Positions 42,907 to 50,902 of a DNA stretch of 64,000 nt are shown one piece after another. Origin of the DNA: Actinoallomurus sp963823735. Lineage in GTDB: Bacteria > Actinomycetota > Actinomycetes > Streptosporangiales > Streptosporangiaceae. Positions within the stretch are counted from its first letter, which is position 1; every line of letters begins with the position of its first letter. The DNA lies in NCBI GenBank assembly GCA_963823735.1, contig CAWGMO010000003.1, forward strand, positions 434,001 through 498,000. Direction: 5' to 3'. The translations under genes were made by a program, and so were the position numbers. Under the pieces are notes generated by a model. The model saw only the letters and a program-made list of their open reading frames with translations, was not told the origin of the DNA and searched no databases.

Positions 42907-44084
42907 AAGCAGGCACGGCCCGATGGTCCCCGCCCGTGTCGGGGCGGCGTTCCGGCTGCTCATGCAGCTGCGGATCCTGACGGCGACCCTCACCCTGCTC
43001 CTGATCATGCCGTCGCGGCGGCCGACCTTCGTGGTGCTGCTGGTCTCCTTCGCGGGCCTGTCCTGGATCGCGTCGCGCGCTACTGGCAGCTGATCGTGCC
43101 GCGGCTGCTCGCGCACCCGCTGCTGGTCGCCGCCGACGTCGCTGCGTCGTTCACCGCGCTCAAGGTCGGCGGGCCCACCGGCCCGTTCTTCCTGTCCACC
43201 GTGGTCACCGCCGCGGTCGCCGGGCTCCTCTTCCGCTGGCCGGGCATGCTGGCGATCTCCTCCATCCAGGTGGTCTGGTACTACGTGACCCTGGCCGGCG
43301 CGCACGTGCCGGTGGCCGACCAGACGTTCCAGGTGCTCGTCGGGCAGCCGCTGTACTACCCGCTGATCGGCTTCGCCGGCGTGGCGCTCCGCCGGCTCAT
43401 CGACGACCAGGCCGAGGCGGAGTCGACGGCCGCCGCCGCGGAAGAACGCGCGCGGCTGGCCCGCGACATGCACGACTCCCTCGCCAAGACGCTGCGCGGT
43501 ATCGCGATGGCCACCGCGGCGCTCCCGATGTGGACCCGCAAGGACCCCGAGCGCGCCGTACAGGAGTCGGTGCGCATCGCCGCCGACGTCGAGGTCGCCT
43601 CGCGTGAGGCGCGCACCCTGATCAGCGGGCTGCGGGACGACCGGCTCACGCTGCCGCTGCCGGTGGCCGTACGCGCGCTCGCCGAGGGCTTCCGCGAGAA
43701 CCACGCGATCGAGGTCCGCTGCGACATCGACGCGAACGCCGACCTGCCGCTGCGCGCACGGTACGAGGCGGTCGCCATCTGCTCGGAGGCCCTCACCAAC
43801 GTCGCGCGGCACGCCGCCGCGACCTCGGTGGACGTACGCCTCGCGGCCGAGCGCGGCACCGTGGTCCTCTCGATCCGCGACGACGGACGGGGCTTTCTCA
43901 TGACGAGCGTCGACGACCTGGCGCGCGACGGCCACTACGGGCTCCTCGGCCTGCGGGAGCGTACCGAGCACGCCGGCGGAACCGTCTCGCTGACGTCCGA
44001 GCCGGGGCCGGCACGACCGTCACCGTCGCGTTCCCGTCCGCCGGGACCTCGCGGAGAGATCTTCGCGTCGCGGAGGTGGCCTGA
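42890..44084 (+). pseudogene. NarL-type sensor histidine kinase of the tad locus, two frameshifts as sequenced
   Basis: A GTG at 42890, behind GGAG, starts a membrane sensor. Hydrophobic helices span about residues 20-150, then the dimerisation motif ERARLARDMHDSLAKTLRGI (His in RDMHD) and an ATPase part (EALTNVARHAAAT, LSIRDDGRGF, HYGLLGLRERTEHAGG). One base is missing near 43077 (WIASR, then RYWQLIVPRLLAHPLL in the next frame). Another is missing near 44008 in the G-run after SEPG, where AGTTVTVAFP continues to TGA 44082. Adding two bases gives 398 residues. As printed, the frame falsely fuses into the response regulator. Confidence 0.85.
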
Positions 44085-44085
44085 G

Positions 44086-44742
44086 GTGGATTCGCCCCGA
44101 GTGATCGTCGCCGACGACAACGCGGTCGTACGGTCCGGCCTGATCTCCCTGCTCCAGGCCGGCGGCGTGGAGGTGCTGGCCGAGGCGGCGGACGGTGAGA
44201 AGGCCATCACGCTCGCCGAGCGCCTGCGCCCCGACCTGGTCCTCCTCGACGTGCGGATGCCGCTGGTCGACGGCGTGACGGCGGCGCGGCGGCTCGCCAA
44301 GTCGACCCGCGTGCTGATGCTCACCTACACCGACACCCCTGAGGTCATCCGCGCGGCCATCGGCAACGGCGCCGCCGGGTACCTCGTGCACGGCACCTTC
44401 ACCCCCGAGGAGCTCCTCGACGCGGTGCGCAAGACGGTGAGCGGCGCCAACCCGCTCTCACCGGCGGCGATCGCGGTGCTGGTCGGCGCCGTGCAGAGCC
44501 ACGCGATGGCCCCTCCGGAGTCGCCGGGCAGCCGTTTCGGCCTGTCCGCGCGCGAGATGGAGGTCATGGAGCTGGTCGCGCAGGGCTACCCGAACGGCGC
44601 CATCGCGGGCCGGCTCTTCGTCGCGGACAAGACGATCAAGAATCACGTGAACCACATCTACGCCAAGCTCGGCGTCACGACCCGGGCCGCCGCGATCGCG
44701 CTGTGGCTCGGCTCCGGCACCGTACGGGAGGGCTGGTCGTGA
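44086..44742 (+). CDS. NarL-type response regulator of the tad locus
   Basis: This 218-residue protein starts at a GTG at 44086, with GGAGG upstream. The receiver has the acidic pair (VIVADDN), the phospho-Asp (DLVLLDVRMP) and His in place of the usual switch Lys (GYLVHGTF). The LuxR-type helix-turn-helix (LSAREMEVMELVAQGYPNGA, then VADKTIKNHVNHIYAKLGVT) is at 150-210. It pairs with the kinase ending two bases upstream. It is the obvious candidate regulator of the pilus genes, perhaps through the GGGCCC palindromes. Confidence 0.9.
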   Translation: MDSPRVIVADDNAVVRSGLISLLQAGGVEVLAEAADGEKAITLAERLRPDLVLLDVRMPLVDGVTAARRLAKSTRVLMLTYTDTPEVIRAAIGNGAAGYLVHGTFTPEELLDAVRKTVSGANPLSPAAIAVLVGAVQSHAMAPPESPGSRFGLSAREMEVMELVAQGYPNGAIAGRLFVADKTIKNHVNHIYAKLGVTTRAAAIALWLGSGTVREGWS

Positions 44743-44770
44743 CTCCCGTGGGACTCCGGACCCAGACGGC

Positions 44771-44788
44771 ATTGGGCCCCCGCCCAAT
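44771..44788. promoter_or_regulatory. GGGC palindrome upstream of flp
   Basis: ATTGGGC (44771-44777), CCCC, GCCCAAT (44782-44788): a perfect 7-bp inverted repeat 104 bp before the Flp pilin start. It belongs to a group of GGGCCC-type palindromes in this locus. Confidence 0.5.
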
Positions 44789-44891
44789 CCGAAACCGGGT
44801 CTGCGGACCCTGGGAACGCCCCGCGCAGTTCCGTACCGTCTTTATCAACAAAGCGGTATGGAAATCGGGACGGCACCCGGGAGGGCTTGAA

Positions 44892-45128
44892 ATGAATCCC
44901 ATGATTCCGCTCTTCGTCACTCTTTCGACGTTTGTCGGAGACCAGGCGAAGCGTATCCAGAAGCGTTACACCGGTGATGACCGCGGCGCCAGCATCGTCG
45001 AGTACATCGCCCTCCTGTTCATCGTCGCCCTGATCGTCGCCGCTGTTCACGGCTCCGGCATCGACCAGACGATCAAGTCCAAGGCCGTCGCGGCCGTCAA
45101 CAAGGTCTTCTCCTCGGCTGGCGGATGA
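44892..45128 (+). CDS. flp: Flp/Fap-type major pilin
   Basis: This 78-residue prepilin starts at the ATG at 44892, behind GGAGGG. A long leader (MNPMIPLFVTLSTFVGDQAK) is followed by basic residues. The class III cleavage site is DDRG/ASIVEYIALLF (cut after Gly32, Glu at +5, Tyr at +6), and one helix follows. The mature pilin of about 46 residues polymerises into the Tad pilus. It sits alone between a palindrome and a strong hairpin, allowing high separate expression. Confidence 0.93.
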   Translation: MNPMIPLFVTLSTFVGDQAKRIQKRYTGDDRGASIVEYIALLFIVALIVAAVHGSGIDQTIKSKAVAAVNKVFSSAGG

Positions 45129-45147
45129 GCCTAGAATCTCCCCAAAC

Positions 45148-45186
45148 GTGGCGGAGCGGATCACCTGGGGTGATCCGCTCCGCCAC
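45148..45186. terminator. Perfect 18-bp hairpin after flp
   Basis: GTGGCGGAGCGGATCACC (45148-45165) pairs exactly with 45169-45186 around a TGG loop. No T-run follows. It could stop transcription, protect the flp message 3' end, or attenuate read-through into the OmpA-type gene. Confidence 0.75.
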
Positions 45187-45234
45187 ATTGGTGTTCTCGG
45201 GCGAGGCCACCGGCCGCCGACTCGAAAGGTGACA

Positions 45235-46805
45235 ATGCGGGCTTCGATGAATATGCACCCGAATGCGGCCCAGCGTTCCATCCGGGTGGCATTTGTGAGC
45301 ATTGCCGCGATTGCGCTGTTGGCGGCGTCCGGATGCAGCGGCGGTGGCGACGACAAGAAGACCGGTGACGGCGGGAAGCCGGTCACCGGGGGGTCGTGCC
45401 CGAGAAGCCGATCGCCTCCGAGCCGATGGAGCACGAGGACGGCCCGGCCCACGTCGACCTGCTCGCCCTCACCCGTACCGCGCAGAACACCGTCACGCTC
45501 CGGCTGCGCGTCGTCAACGACGGGCAGCAGAAGCTCCGCCTGCTCACCGGGCTGAAGGACCAGGCGCCCGACTCGCCGGGCTCCGAGCTCGCGAACGGCA
45601 TCACGCTCGTCGACGGCGCCGCCGACAAGGTCTACTACCCGCAGACGACCAGCGCCGGCGCGTGCCTGTGCAGCGACGTCACCAACATCGAGGTCGCCCC
45701 CGGTGGCCACCAGGAGCTGTACGCGGTCTACGCGGCACCGTCCTCGGCCCGCGTCACGGTGTCGGTCCCGGTCACCGTGCAGTTCGCCGACGTGGCCATC
45801 GGCCAGGGCGAGGCGCCGCCGGCCCCCGGCCAGACCACGGACCCGGCGAAGGCCACGCTCGGGGCACCGAACGTCCGCTCGCTGGTCAACGGCAGCGAGT
45901 CGGCCACCGAAGAGACCGACGACGACGACGCGAACCGTACGCTGCGCCTGTCCGCCGACGTGCTGTTCGCCTACAACAAGGCCGTCCTGACCTCGAAGGC
46001 CAAGTCCGTGCTGAAGAGCGTCGCGCGGCAGATCGACGCGTCCAGGGGCAGCACCGTCAAGGTCGACGGCTACACCGACAGCACCGGCGACGACACGATC
46101 AACCAGCCGCTGTCCGAGCACCGGGCCCAGGCCGTGCAGAACGCCCTGAAGGGGATGGTCACGCGGCAGGGCCTCACGTACCAGTCGGCCGGTCACGGGT
46201 CGCAGGACCCGGTGGCCAAGAACGACGACGAGTCGGGCCGGCGGCGCAACCGCCGGGTGACCGTGGCGTTCGCCAAGCCCCCGGAGCAGCAGACCGCCGC
46301 GCCGTCGGCGGGCCCGCCCTTCCGCTGGACCGGCGGCGGCAAGCTGCCCGTCCTCGCCACCGCGCGGCCGAGCTTCCACGCGTCCGGCAACACCACCATC
46401 GAGGGCGCGAACAACCTGAAGTTCGACGTCAACAGCCTGCACCGCGACCCGAGCGGCCTCGTCACGCTCGTCTGGTCGGTGACCGACGTCGGCGGCACGG
46501 ACCAGATGATCGCCGGGTCCTTCGACAAGTGGCTGTCGCTGGAGTACCCGGGCGCCACCACCACGTCGGGCGTCAGCCTCGTCGACCGGCAGGGGCAGAT
46601 GCGGTACTGGCCCTCGCGCGACGCCAAGGGCGTGTGCGTGTGCGACTCGACCAGCGAGGCCGTGTACGCCGTCCAGACCCTGAAGGCGAACGGCAGCGCG
46701 ACCTACTCCGGCGTCTACAAGCCGCCGGCGAACATCGGCACCGCCGACGTGCAGATCAGCTGGTTCGCCGAGAAGGTCGACCTCGGCAGCGTCCCGATCA
46801 AGTAA
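45235..46805 (+). pseudogene. OmpA-domain lipoprotein of the tad locus, one frameshift as sequenced
   Basis: The ATG at 45235 follows AAAGG. The signal peptide ends in lipobox LAASGC, then a Gly/Lys linker. At about 45395 one base is missing in a G-run (GKPVTG continues as VVPEKPIASEPMEHEDGPAH one frame over). The rest is intact: a beta-rich domain, an OmpA/MotB peptidoglycan-binding domain (RLSADVLFAYNKAVLTSKAK, VDGYTDSTGDDTINQPLSEH, RRRNRRVTVAF) and a second beta-rich domain to residue 523. It probably anchors the pilus machinery to peptidoglycan. It is convergent with the DUF3592-type gene, overlapping by eight bases. Confidence 0.85.
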
Positions 46806-47220
46806 GGGTCAGCGCGGCGAAACCGGCCGCGGCCAGGAGGAAGACCACCCCGAGCACCATGACCCCGTAGCCGCTCTTCACCTGGCCGCGCCCGGACGGG
46901 CCGTCGATGCAGGCGCGGTACGGGTCGGCGGGGTCGTACAGCACCTCGACCCGCGAGCCGCGCGCCCGGGTCAGGTAGTACGGCTCCTCGTTGACGTTCG
47001 AGGTGGTCTCCACCTCGGTGCCGTCGAGCGTGCGGAACCTCAGCACCGGATAGGTCGTGGTCCGCCCGTCGCGCTGGTCGCCGTGGATCCCGGCGAGGAC
47101 GCCGGTGACCCGCTGGGCGCGGGCGCGGAAGCCGCGGGCCTGCCGCAGCGAGCGCGAGCCGCCGAAGAGTGCGAGCACGCCGAAGGCGGCGAGAAGAAGT
47201 ACGAACAGCATGCTTCTCAT
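46798..47220 (-). CDS. DUF3592-like membrane protein
   Basis: This 140-residue protein has two helices flanking a soluble domain: residues 4-20 (MLFVLLLAAFGVLALFGG) and the C-terminus (VMVLGVVFLLAAAGFAALTL). The middle has TYPVLRFRTLDGTEVETTSN and GSRVEVLYDPADPYRACID, the DUF3592 pattern (beta-barrel-like domain with VxYDPxxP). The ATG at 47220 is preferred; a GTG at 47256 would add twelve unlikely residues. It is the only minus-strand gene inside the tad locus, so it may be an insertion unrelated to pilus function. Confidence 0.78.
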   Translation of the reverse strand: MRSMLFVLLLAAFGVLALFGGSRSLRQARGFRARAQRVTGVLAGIHGDQRDGRTTTYPVLRFRTLDGTEVETTSNVNEEPYYLTRARGSRVEVLYDPADPYRACIDGPSGRGQVKSGYGVMVLGVVFLLAAAGFAALTLT

Positions 47221-47310
47221 GGGCCGGCCGCCTTTCCACGTGTCGGTGCGCGTCACATCCTCGCGACCGGCCGGGCCGGGCTGGCAAGCGGCTGAGGACC
47301 CGGTGAAGAT

Positions 47311-47336
47311 GGGCCCGACAATGGGCCCCGGGGCCC
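47311..47336. promoter_or_regulatory. GGGCCC palindromes before the 488-residue pilin-like gene
   Basis: GGGCCC (47311-47316) and the perfect 14-bp palindrome GGGCCCCGGGGCCC (47323-47336) sit directly before the GTG at 47338, or 35 bp before an alternative ATG at 47371. Confidence 0.5.
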
Positions 47337-47337
47337 T

Positions 47338-48804
47338 GTGAGCCCGAGCCGTACTTTCGTACCGTCCCGTTTCATGTGGGAGCGGTCAAGAACGGACCGG
47401 GGCGCGTCGACGGTGGAATACGTCGCGCTGATGCTCATTTTGGCGATGGTGGTGTCGGCGGCGACGCTCGTCATCCCCAACCCGGTCGGCGACGGCATGA
47501 AGGCCGCCATCTGCAAGCTCTTCAACGCGGCCACCGGCGGAAACGCGGACTGCGGGCGTAAGACCTTCGACTACAAACCGTCGCAGGCCGCCTGTGTGAC
47601 CGGCCAGGACTCCAACAAGGTCGGCGCTTCGGTGACGGCCTTCAGCGTGAAGATCGGCGACAGTTTCCAACTGCTCCGCATCAAGACCGCGGACGGCCGC
47701 GAGAAGGTCGTGGTCGTCCCCGTCGACTACAAACTCGGCGTGGTCGGGCAGGAAGGCCTGAAGTTCGACCTCGGCGGAAACGACTACGGTCTGCACGCCG
47801 GCGGAAAGGTCGAGGGAACGGTCGGGCTGAAGTACGGCGACACCTGGTCCTTCCCCAGCTCCAAGGACGCCGACCATTTCGTGGACGACATGAAGTGGGA
47901 CTGGGGCCGCAAAGAGGCCGAGCACGTCAGCCCCATCCTGTGGGGCTTCGACAAGATCACCGGCTGGAAGCCGAAGAGCCCTCCGCCGGACAGCCGCCAG
48001 TGGGACGTCAGCGTCGAGGGCCTGGCGAACTTCGGCGCCAAGTTCGGGCCCTTCGAGGAGAACAACGGCGAGCGGAAGATCACCGACATCGGCACCGGCG
48101 CCGAGGTCGAGGGCAAGGTCGGCGACGGGGTCTCCGTCATACGTGAGGACCACAACCCGACCAACCCGAACGACCCCTCCTACCCGCGCACCTCGTTCAT
48201 CTTCAGCGTGCAGGGCAGCGTCAAGGGCGGCGGGAAGGTGCTCGGCTTCGGCCCGTCCGGCTCCGGCTCGTACGTCGGGCAGACCAAGGTGACGCGCGAC
48301 AACGACGGCAAGCTCGTCAGCCTCACCTGGACCGAGACCCACGACAGTTCGAGCAGCGCGGGCTACAAGGAGCCGGGCAACCCGACCGGCTCGGTCAAGG
48401 GCACCGACAAGACGGTGACGACGACCACCACGACGGTCAACTTCGACGACTCGAACCGCGCCCTCGGCGACCAGTGGATCCAGGACAACGCGTTCCTCAT
48501 GCCGCTGCAGACGGTGCGCAACGCGGTCGACCCGGGCAGCAGCTACACGACCGAGGACCCCGGGCCCGGCGCGAGCCCGTTCGACCAGCTCGTGTACAAC
48601 CAGGGTGTGGTCAGCAGGAACACCTACGCCGGCGACGTCGACGAGTTCGGGATCGGCGCGACGGCGGGTGAGGGCCTCACCTTCGGAATCGACCTGAGCT
48701 ACGAGCACGACAAGACACATCTGGTGGACTCCCAGTATCTTGACGCTCCCCAGGACGGCCGGCGCAGCTTCGTGCAATGGCCGGAATGCCAGAACGCCCG
48801 CTGA
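47338..48804 (+). CDS. Large pilin-like protein with unknown extracellular domain
   Basis: This 488-residue protein has a class III prepilin N-terminus: a basic leader, then RTDRG/ASTVEYVALMLILAM (cut after Gly22, Glu at +5, Tyr at +6), almost the same motif as the Flp pilin. The mature part adds about 440 residues. These have early Cys pairs (AICKLFNAATGGNADCGRKT, QAACVTG), then a beta-rich, Gly-rich body (SVEGLANFGAKFGPFEENNG, GSVKGGGKVLGFGPSGSGSY) and a Thr run. No enzyme motif was seen. It may be an adhesive or toxic minor pilin. The start may be GTG 47338 or ATG 47371. Two small genes follow closely. Confidence 0.85.
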   Translation: MSPSRTFVPSRFMWERSRTDRGASTVEYVALMLILAMVVSAATLVIPNPVGDGMKAAICKLFNAATGGNADCGRKTFDYKPSQAACVTGQDSNKVGASVTAFSVKIGDSFQLLRIKTADGREKVVVVPVDYKLGVVGQEGLKFDLGGNDYGLHAGGKVEGTVGLKYGDTWSFPSSKDADHFVDDMKWDWGRKEAEHVSPILWGFDKITGWKPKSPPPDSRQWDVSVEGLANFGAKFGPFEENNGERKITDIGTGAEVEGKVGDGVSVIREDHNPTNPNDPSYPRTSFIFSVQGSVKGGGKVLGFGPSGSGSYVGQTKVTRDNDGKLVSLTWTETHDSSSSAGYKEPGNPTGSVKGTDKTVTTTTTTVNFDDSNRALGDQWIQDNAFLMPLQTVRNAVDPGSSYTTEDPGPGASPFDQLVYNQGVVSRNTYAGDVDEFGIGATAGEGLTFGIDLSYEHDKTHLVDSQYLDAPQDGRRSFVQWPECQNAR

Positions 48805-48817
48805 GAGTAGGACGCCG

Positions 48818-49342
48818 ATGCGCCTGATCGAATTCTGCGGTGTCGTGGCCGCCGGGCTGTTGCTCGCCACCGCGTGCTCGTCGGGAGGCGGCACACCGTC
48901 GGGCTACGTACGCGTGAAGGGCGTCAAGGTCTCGGTCGCCCACCCCGCGAGCTGGCGCAAGGGCACCCCCACCTCGAAGATCATGACCGCCACGGCCGCG
49001 TCGCCGTCGGAGGACGCCGAGGTCGACGTCGTGGAGAAGTTCCTGACCGGCGAGAGCAAGGGCAGCGAGGACATGCTGGTCGACACGGTCGAGGCCGGCC
49101 CGTCGATGAACAGCACCGGCTACCACCGCACCCACGAGGGCAAGACCGACGTGAAGGGCGCGAAGGCGGCCGTACGCGTCGAGTACACCTTCAACGACCA
49201 GAGGAAAGGCCCCTGCCAGGCCGTCGACATCGGCATCCTCGCCAAGGACGAGCAGATCCACGCCGTACGCGTGATCTGGCAGCGCGGCAAACTCGACAAG
49301 AAGACGGTCAATGCCATCGTCGACTCGATCCAGGTGAGCTGA
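48818..49342 (+). CDS. Small lipoprotein following the pilin-like gene
   Basis: This 174-residue lipoprotein has signal peptide FCGVVAAGLLLATAC with lipobox LATAC (Cys20). The mature part is mixed alpha/beta (VRVKGVKVSVAHPASWRKGT, GAKAAVRVEYTFNDQRKGPC), resembling LpqN/LpqT-like or PsbP-like lipoproteins of actinobacteria; no firm family. It starts 13 bases after the pilin-like gene, so it is co-transcribed. The lipoprotein at 50219 has a related layout (GYPKDWSR, IxxSIxxS ending). Confidence 0.78.
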   Translation: MRLIEFCGVVAAGLLLATACSSGGGTPSGYVRVKGVKVSVAHPASWRKGTPTSKIMTATAASPSEDAEVDVVEKFLTGESKGSEDMLVDTVEAGPSMNSTGYHRTHEGKTDVKGAKAAVRVEYTFNDQRKGPCQAVDIGILAKDEQIHAVRVIWQRGKLDKKTVNAIVDSIQVS

Positions 49343-49344
49343 AC

Positions 49345-49752
49345 ATGCTCGGTCTCCTGCGTGCCTGGGGCGGCGCGGTCTTCGTACTGCTCGTCGGGAT
49401 GGTGACCCTGGCCGGGCTGACGCCGCGTACGGTGCCCGGCGAGTCGATCCCGGTGTCCGCCCAGGCGTTCCGCATCCACCTCCCGTGGGCGATCATGACG
49501 CTGCTCATGGTGGTGGTCGCCGCGCTGCTGCACTGGCGGGCGTCCTCGACGCGGGAGTGGCTGGCGGCCACGCTGCCCGTCCCGGCCCTGGCGATCCTGG
49601 CCTGCGCGGTGATCGGCGCGGCCGGCGCCACGTCCTTGGTGACGGCCCTGCTGTACGTCGTGGAGGGAATCCTCGGCGCGGCGGCCGGCCTGTTTATCAC
49701 GACCCTGTTCGGTAAGACTCCCGACTCCACGGCCCATCCCTATCCCGGCTGA
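49345..49752 (+). CDS. Four-helix membrane protein
   Basis: This 135-residue protein has hydrophobic helices at about residues 6-24, 46-62, 75-95 and 100-122. It has no signal or recognised motif. It begins two bases after the lipoprotein stop, part of the same transcript as the 488-residue pilin-like protein. It could be an accessory or self-protection factor; function is unknown. Confidence 0.72.
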   Translation: MLGLLRAWGGAVFVLLVGMVTLAGLTPRTVPGESIPVSAQAFRIHLPWAIMTLLMVVVAALLHWRASSTREWLAATLPVPALAILACAVIGAAGATSLVTALLYVVEGILGAAAGLFITTLFGKTPDSTAHPYPG

Positions 49753-49787
49753 GGCGCCCGCGTGGCGGCCGGAGTCAGGTGAGAACG

Positions 49788-50144
49788 ATGACCAGAGTGG
49801 AGCGACCCGGCAGCGGGAGCTCGGCCCTCCCGTACGTGGTGATGCTCGCCTTCGCCGCCGTGCCACCCATCGTGCTGGAGCTGATCAACGTCTTCGGCGC
49901 GCACAGCGTGCCCGCGGGGGAGTGCGAGGGCATCGGCTGGGGCTGCACGCTGTCCTCCTCCGACACCGCCAAGCTGCTGCTCCTGTTCGTGGTGCCCGTG
50001 TGCGTGGTCTGGGCGGCTGCCGCCGCCGTGGTGCTCGCGCTGCTGCGCCGCCGCCCCTCGTACCGGGCGCGGCCCGCCGTCGTCCAAGGCCTCATCCCGG
50101 TCGCGCCGACCTTTCTGCTCGTGCTGTTGTACTTCGTCATGTAG
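49788..50144 (+). CDS. Small membrane protein
   Basis: This 118-residue protein has three or four helices (PYVVMLAFAAVPPIVLELIN, LLLLFVVPVCVVWAAAAAVV, LIPVAPTFLLVLLYFV). It has a loop with two Cys (GECEGIGWGC) facing one side. The ATG at 49788 is preferred; a GTG at 49779 is also possible. It lies in the same run of genes as 47338-49752. No family was recognised. Confidence 0.65.
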   Translation: MTRVERPGSGSSALPYVVMLAFAAVPPIVLELINVFGAHSVPAGECEGIGWGCTLSSSDTAKLLLLFVVPVCVVWAAAAAVVLALLRRRPSYRARPAVVQGLIPVAPTFLLVLLYFVM

Positions 50145-50167
50145 GCACCGTGGGGGCCCAGGAACAA

Positions 50168-50183
50168 AGGGCCCCCGGGCCCT
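50168..50183. promoter_or_regulatory. GGGCCC palindrome before the 193-residue lipoprotein gene
   Basis: AGGGCCC-CC-GGGCCCT, a perfect 7-bp inverted repeat 36 bp before the gene at 50219. No T-run follows. Confidence 0.45.
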
Positions 50184-50218
50184 GGCAGGAACCCCGCTTC
50201 GCAAGCAACTCTTGGTTC

Positions 50219-50800
50219 ATGCGCAGGCGAACAAGGAGGCAGAAGAATGGTCGGCGGATCCTTGCCGCCGTCGCGTTCGTGCCGGTCATGCTCTCACTGC
50301 CGGGGTGTTTCTGGTTCAAGCACGACCCCAAGCTCGACGCGGCGCTGAAGCGATACCGCGGTGACGGCTTCTCGGTCGGATATCCGAAGGACTGGTCGCG
50401 GTCGGCCTCCGGTGAGCGCGCCGTTCCGGGGTCGTTGTTCGAGGTGATGAACGTCCCCGCGGAGGCGAGGCAGACGGCCGGCTCGTTCGACATCCTCACG
50501 TACTGGGGCCGTGACCAGCTCCTCGACGACGTGGTGTCGGACTTCATGCGGCTCAGCCGCACCCAGCACAACTTCGAGCTGATCGGCCAGGAACGCCTCG
50601 ACCTGGACGGCCACACCGGCTACCAGGTGCGTAAAGAGGCCGACGGCTGGCTCGGCACCGCGTCGCAGCGGCTCCACACCGTCGACTGGTTCACGCAGTT
50701 GAAGAGCGGCACCGTGGTCGACATTCGAATCGGCTTTCCCAGCGACCGTTACGACTTCTCGATGGTCTCCTCGATCGGCCGGTCACTCGCCGTCGACTGA
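50219..50800 (+). CDS. Lipoprotein of the tad locus
   Basis: This 193-residue lipoprotein has a basic start, helix ILAAVAFVPVMLSLPGC and lipobox Cys30. The mature part (GDGFSVGYPKDWSRSASGER, SGTVVDIRIGFPSDRYDFSM) resembles the lipoprotein at 48818 in layout. The start is uncertain. The in-frame ATG at 50219 has no ribosome site. A perfect AAGGAGG lies before an ATG at 50247 that is out of frame by one base. One missing G there would give MGRRILAAVAFVP, a better lipoprotein start. Confidence 0.75.
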   Translation: MRRRTRRQKNGRRILAAVAFVPVMLSLPGCFWFKHDPKLDAALKRYRGDGFSVGYPKDWSRSASGERAVPGSLFEVMNVPAEARQTAGSFDILTYWGRDQLLDDVVSDFMRLSRTQHNFELIGQERLDLDGHTGYQVRKEADGWLGTASQRLHTVDWFTQLKSGTVVDIRIGFPSDRYDFSMVSSIGRSLAVD

Positions 50801-50811
50801 GCCCGCTGAAT

Positions 50812-50825
50812 GGGCCCCAGGGCCC
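50812..50825. promoter_or_regulatory. GGGCCC palindrome before the TadG-transglycosylase gene
   Basis: GGGCCC-CA-GGGCCC lies 77 bp before the gene at 50903 and is not followed by a T-run. It is part of the GGGCCC group. Confidence 0.45.
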
Positions 50826-50902
50826 TGTTCCTCGCTGACAGTGATCTCTATGTTTCTCTCTCAGGAACCCAGGACCGTACTCGGCGAGGGTAGGGGCTGC
50901 GA

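Noticed and set aside
43096..44742. Apparent hybrid histidine kinase-response regulator
   Set aside because: The junction is a missing base. The next frame gives a normal kinase ending at 44084, and the regulator has its own GTG and ribosome site at 44086.
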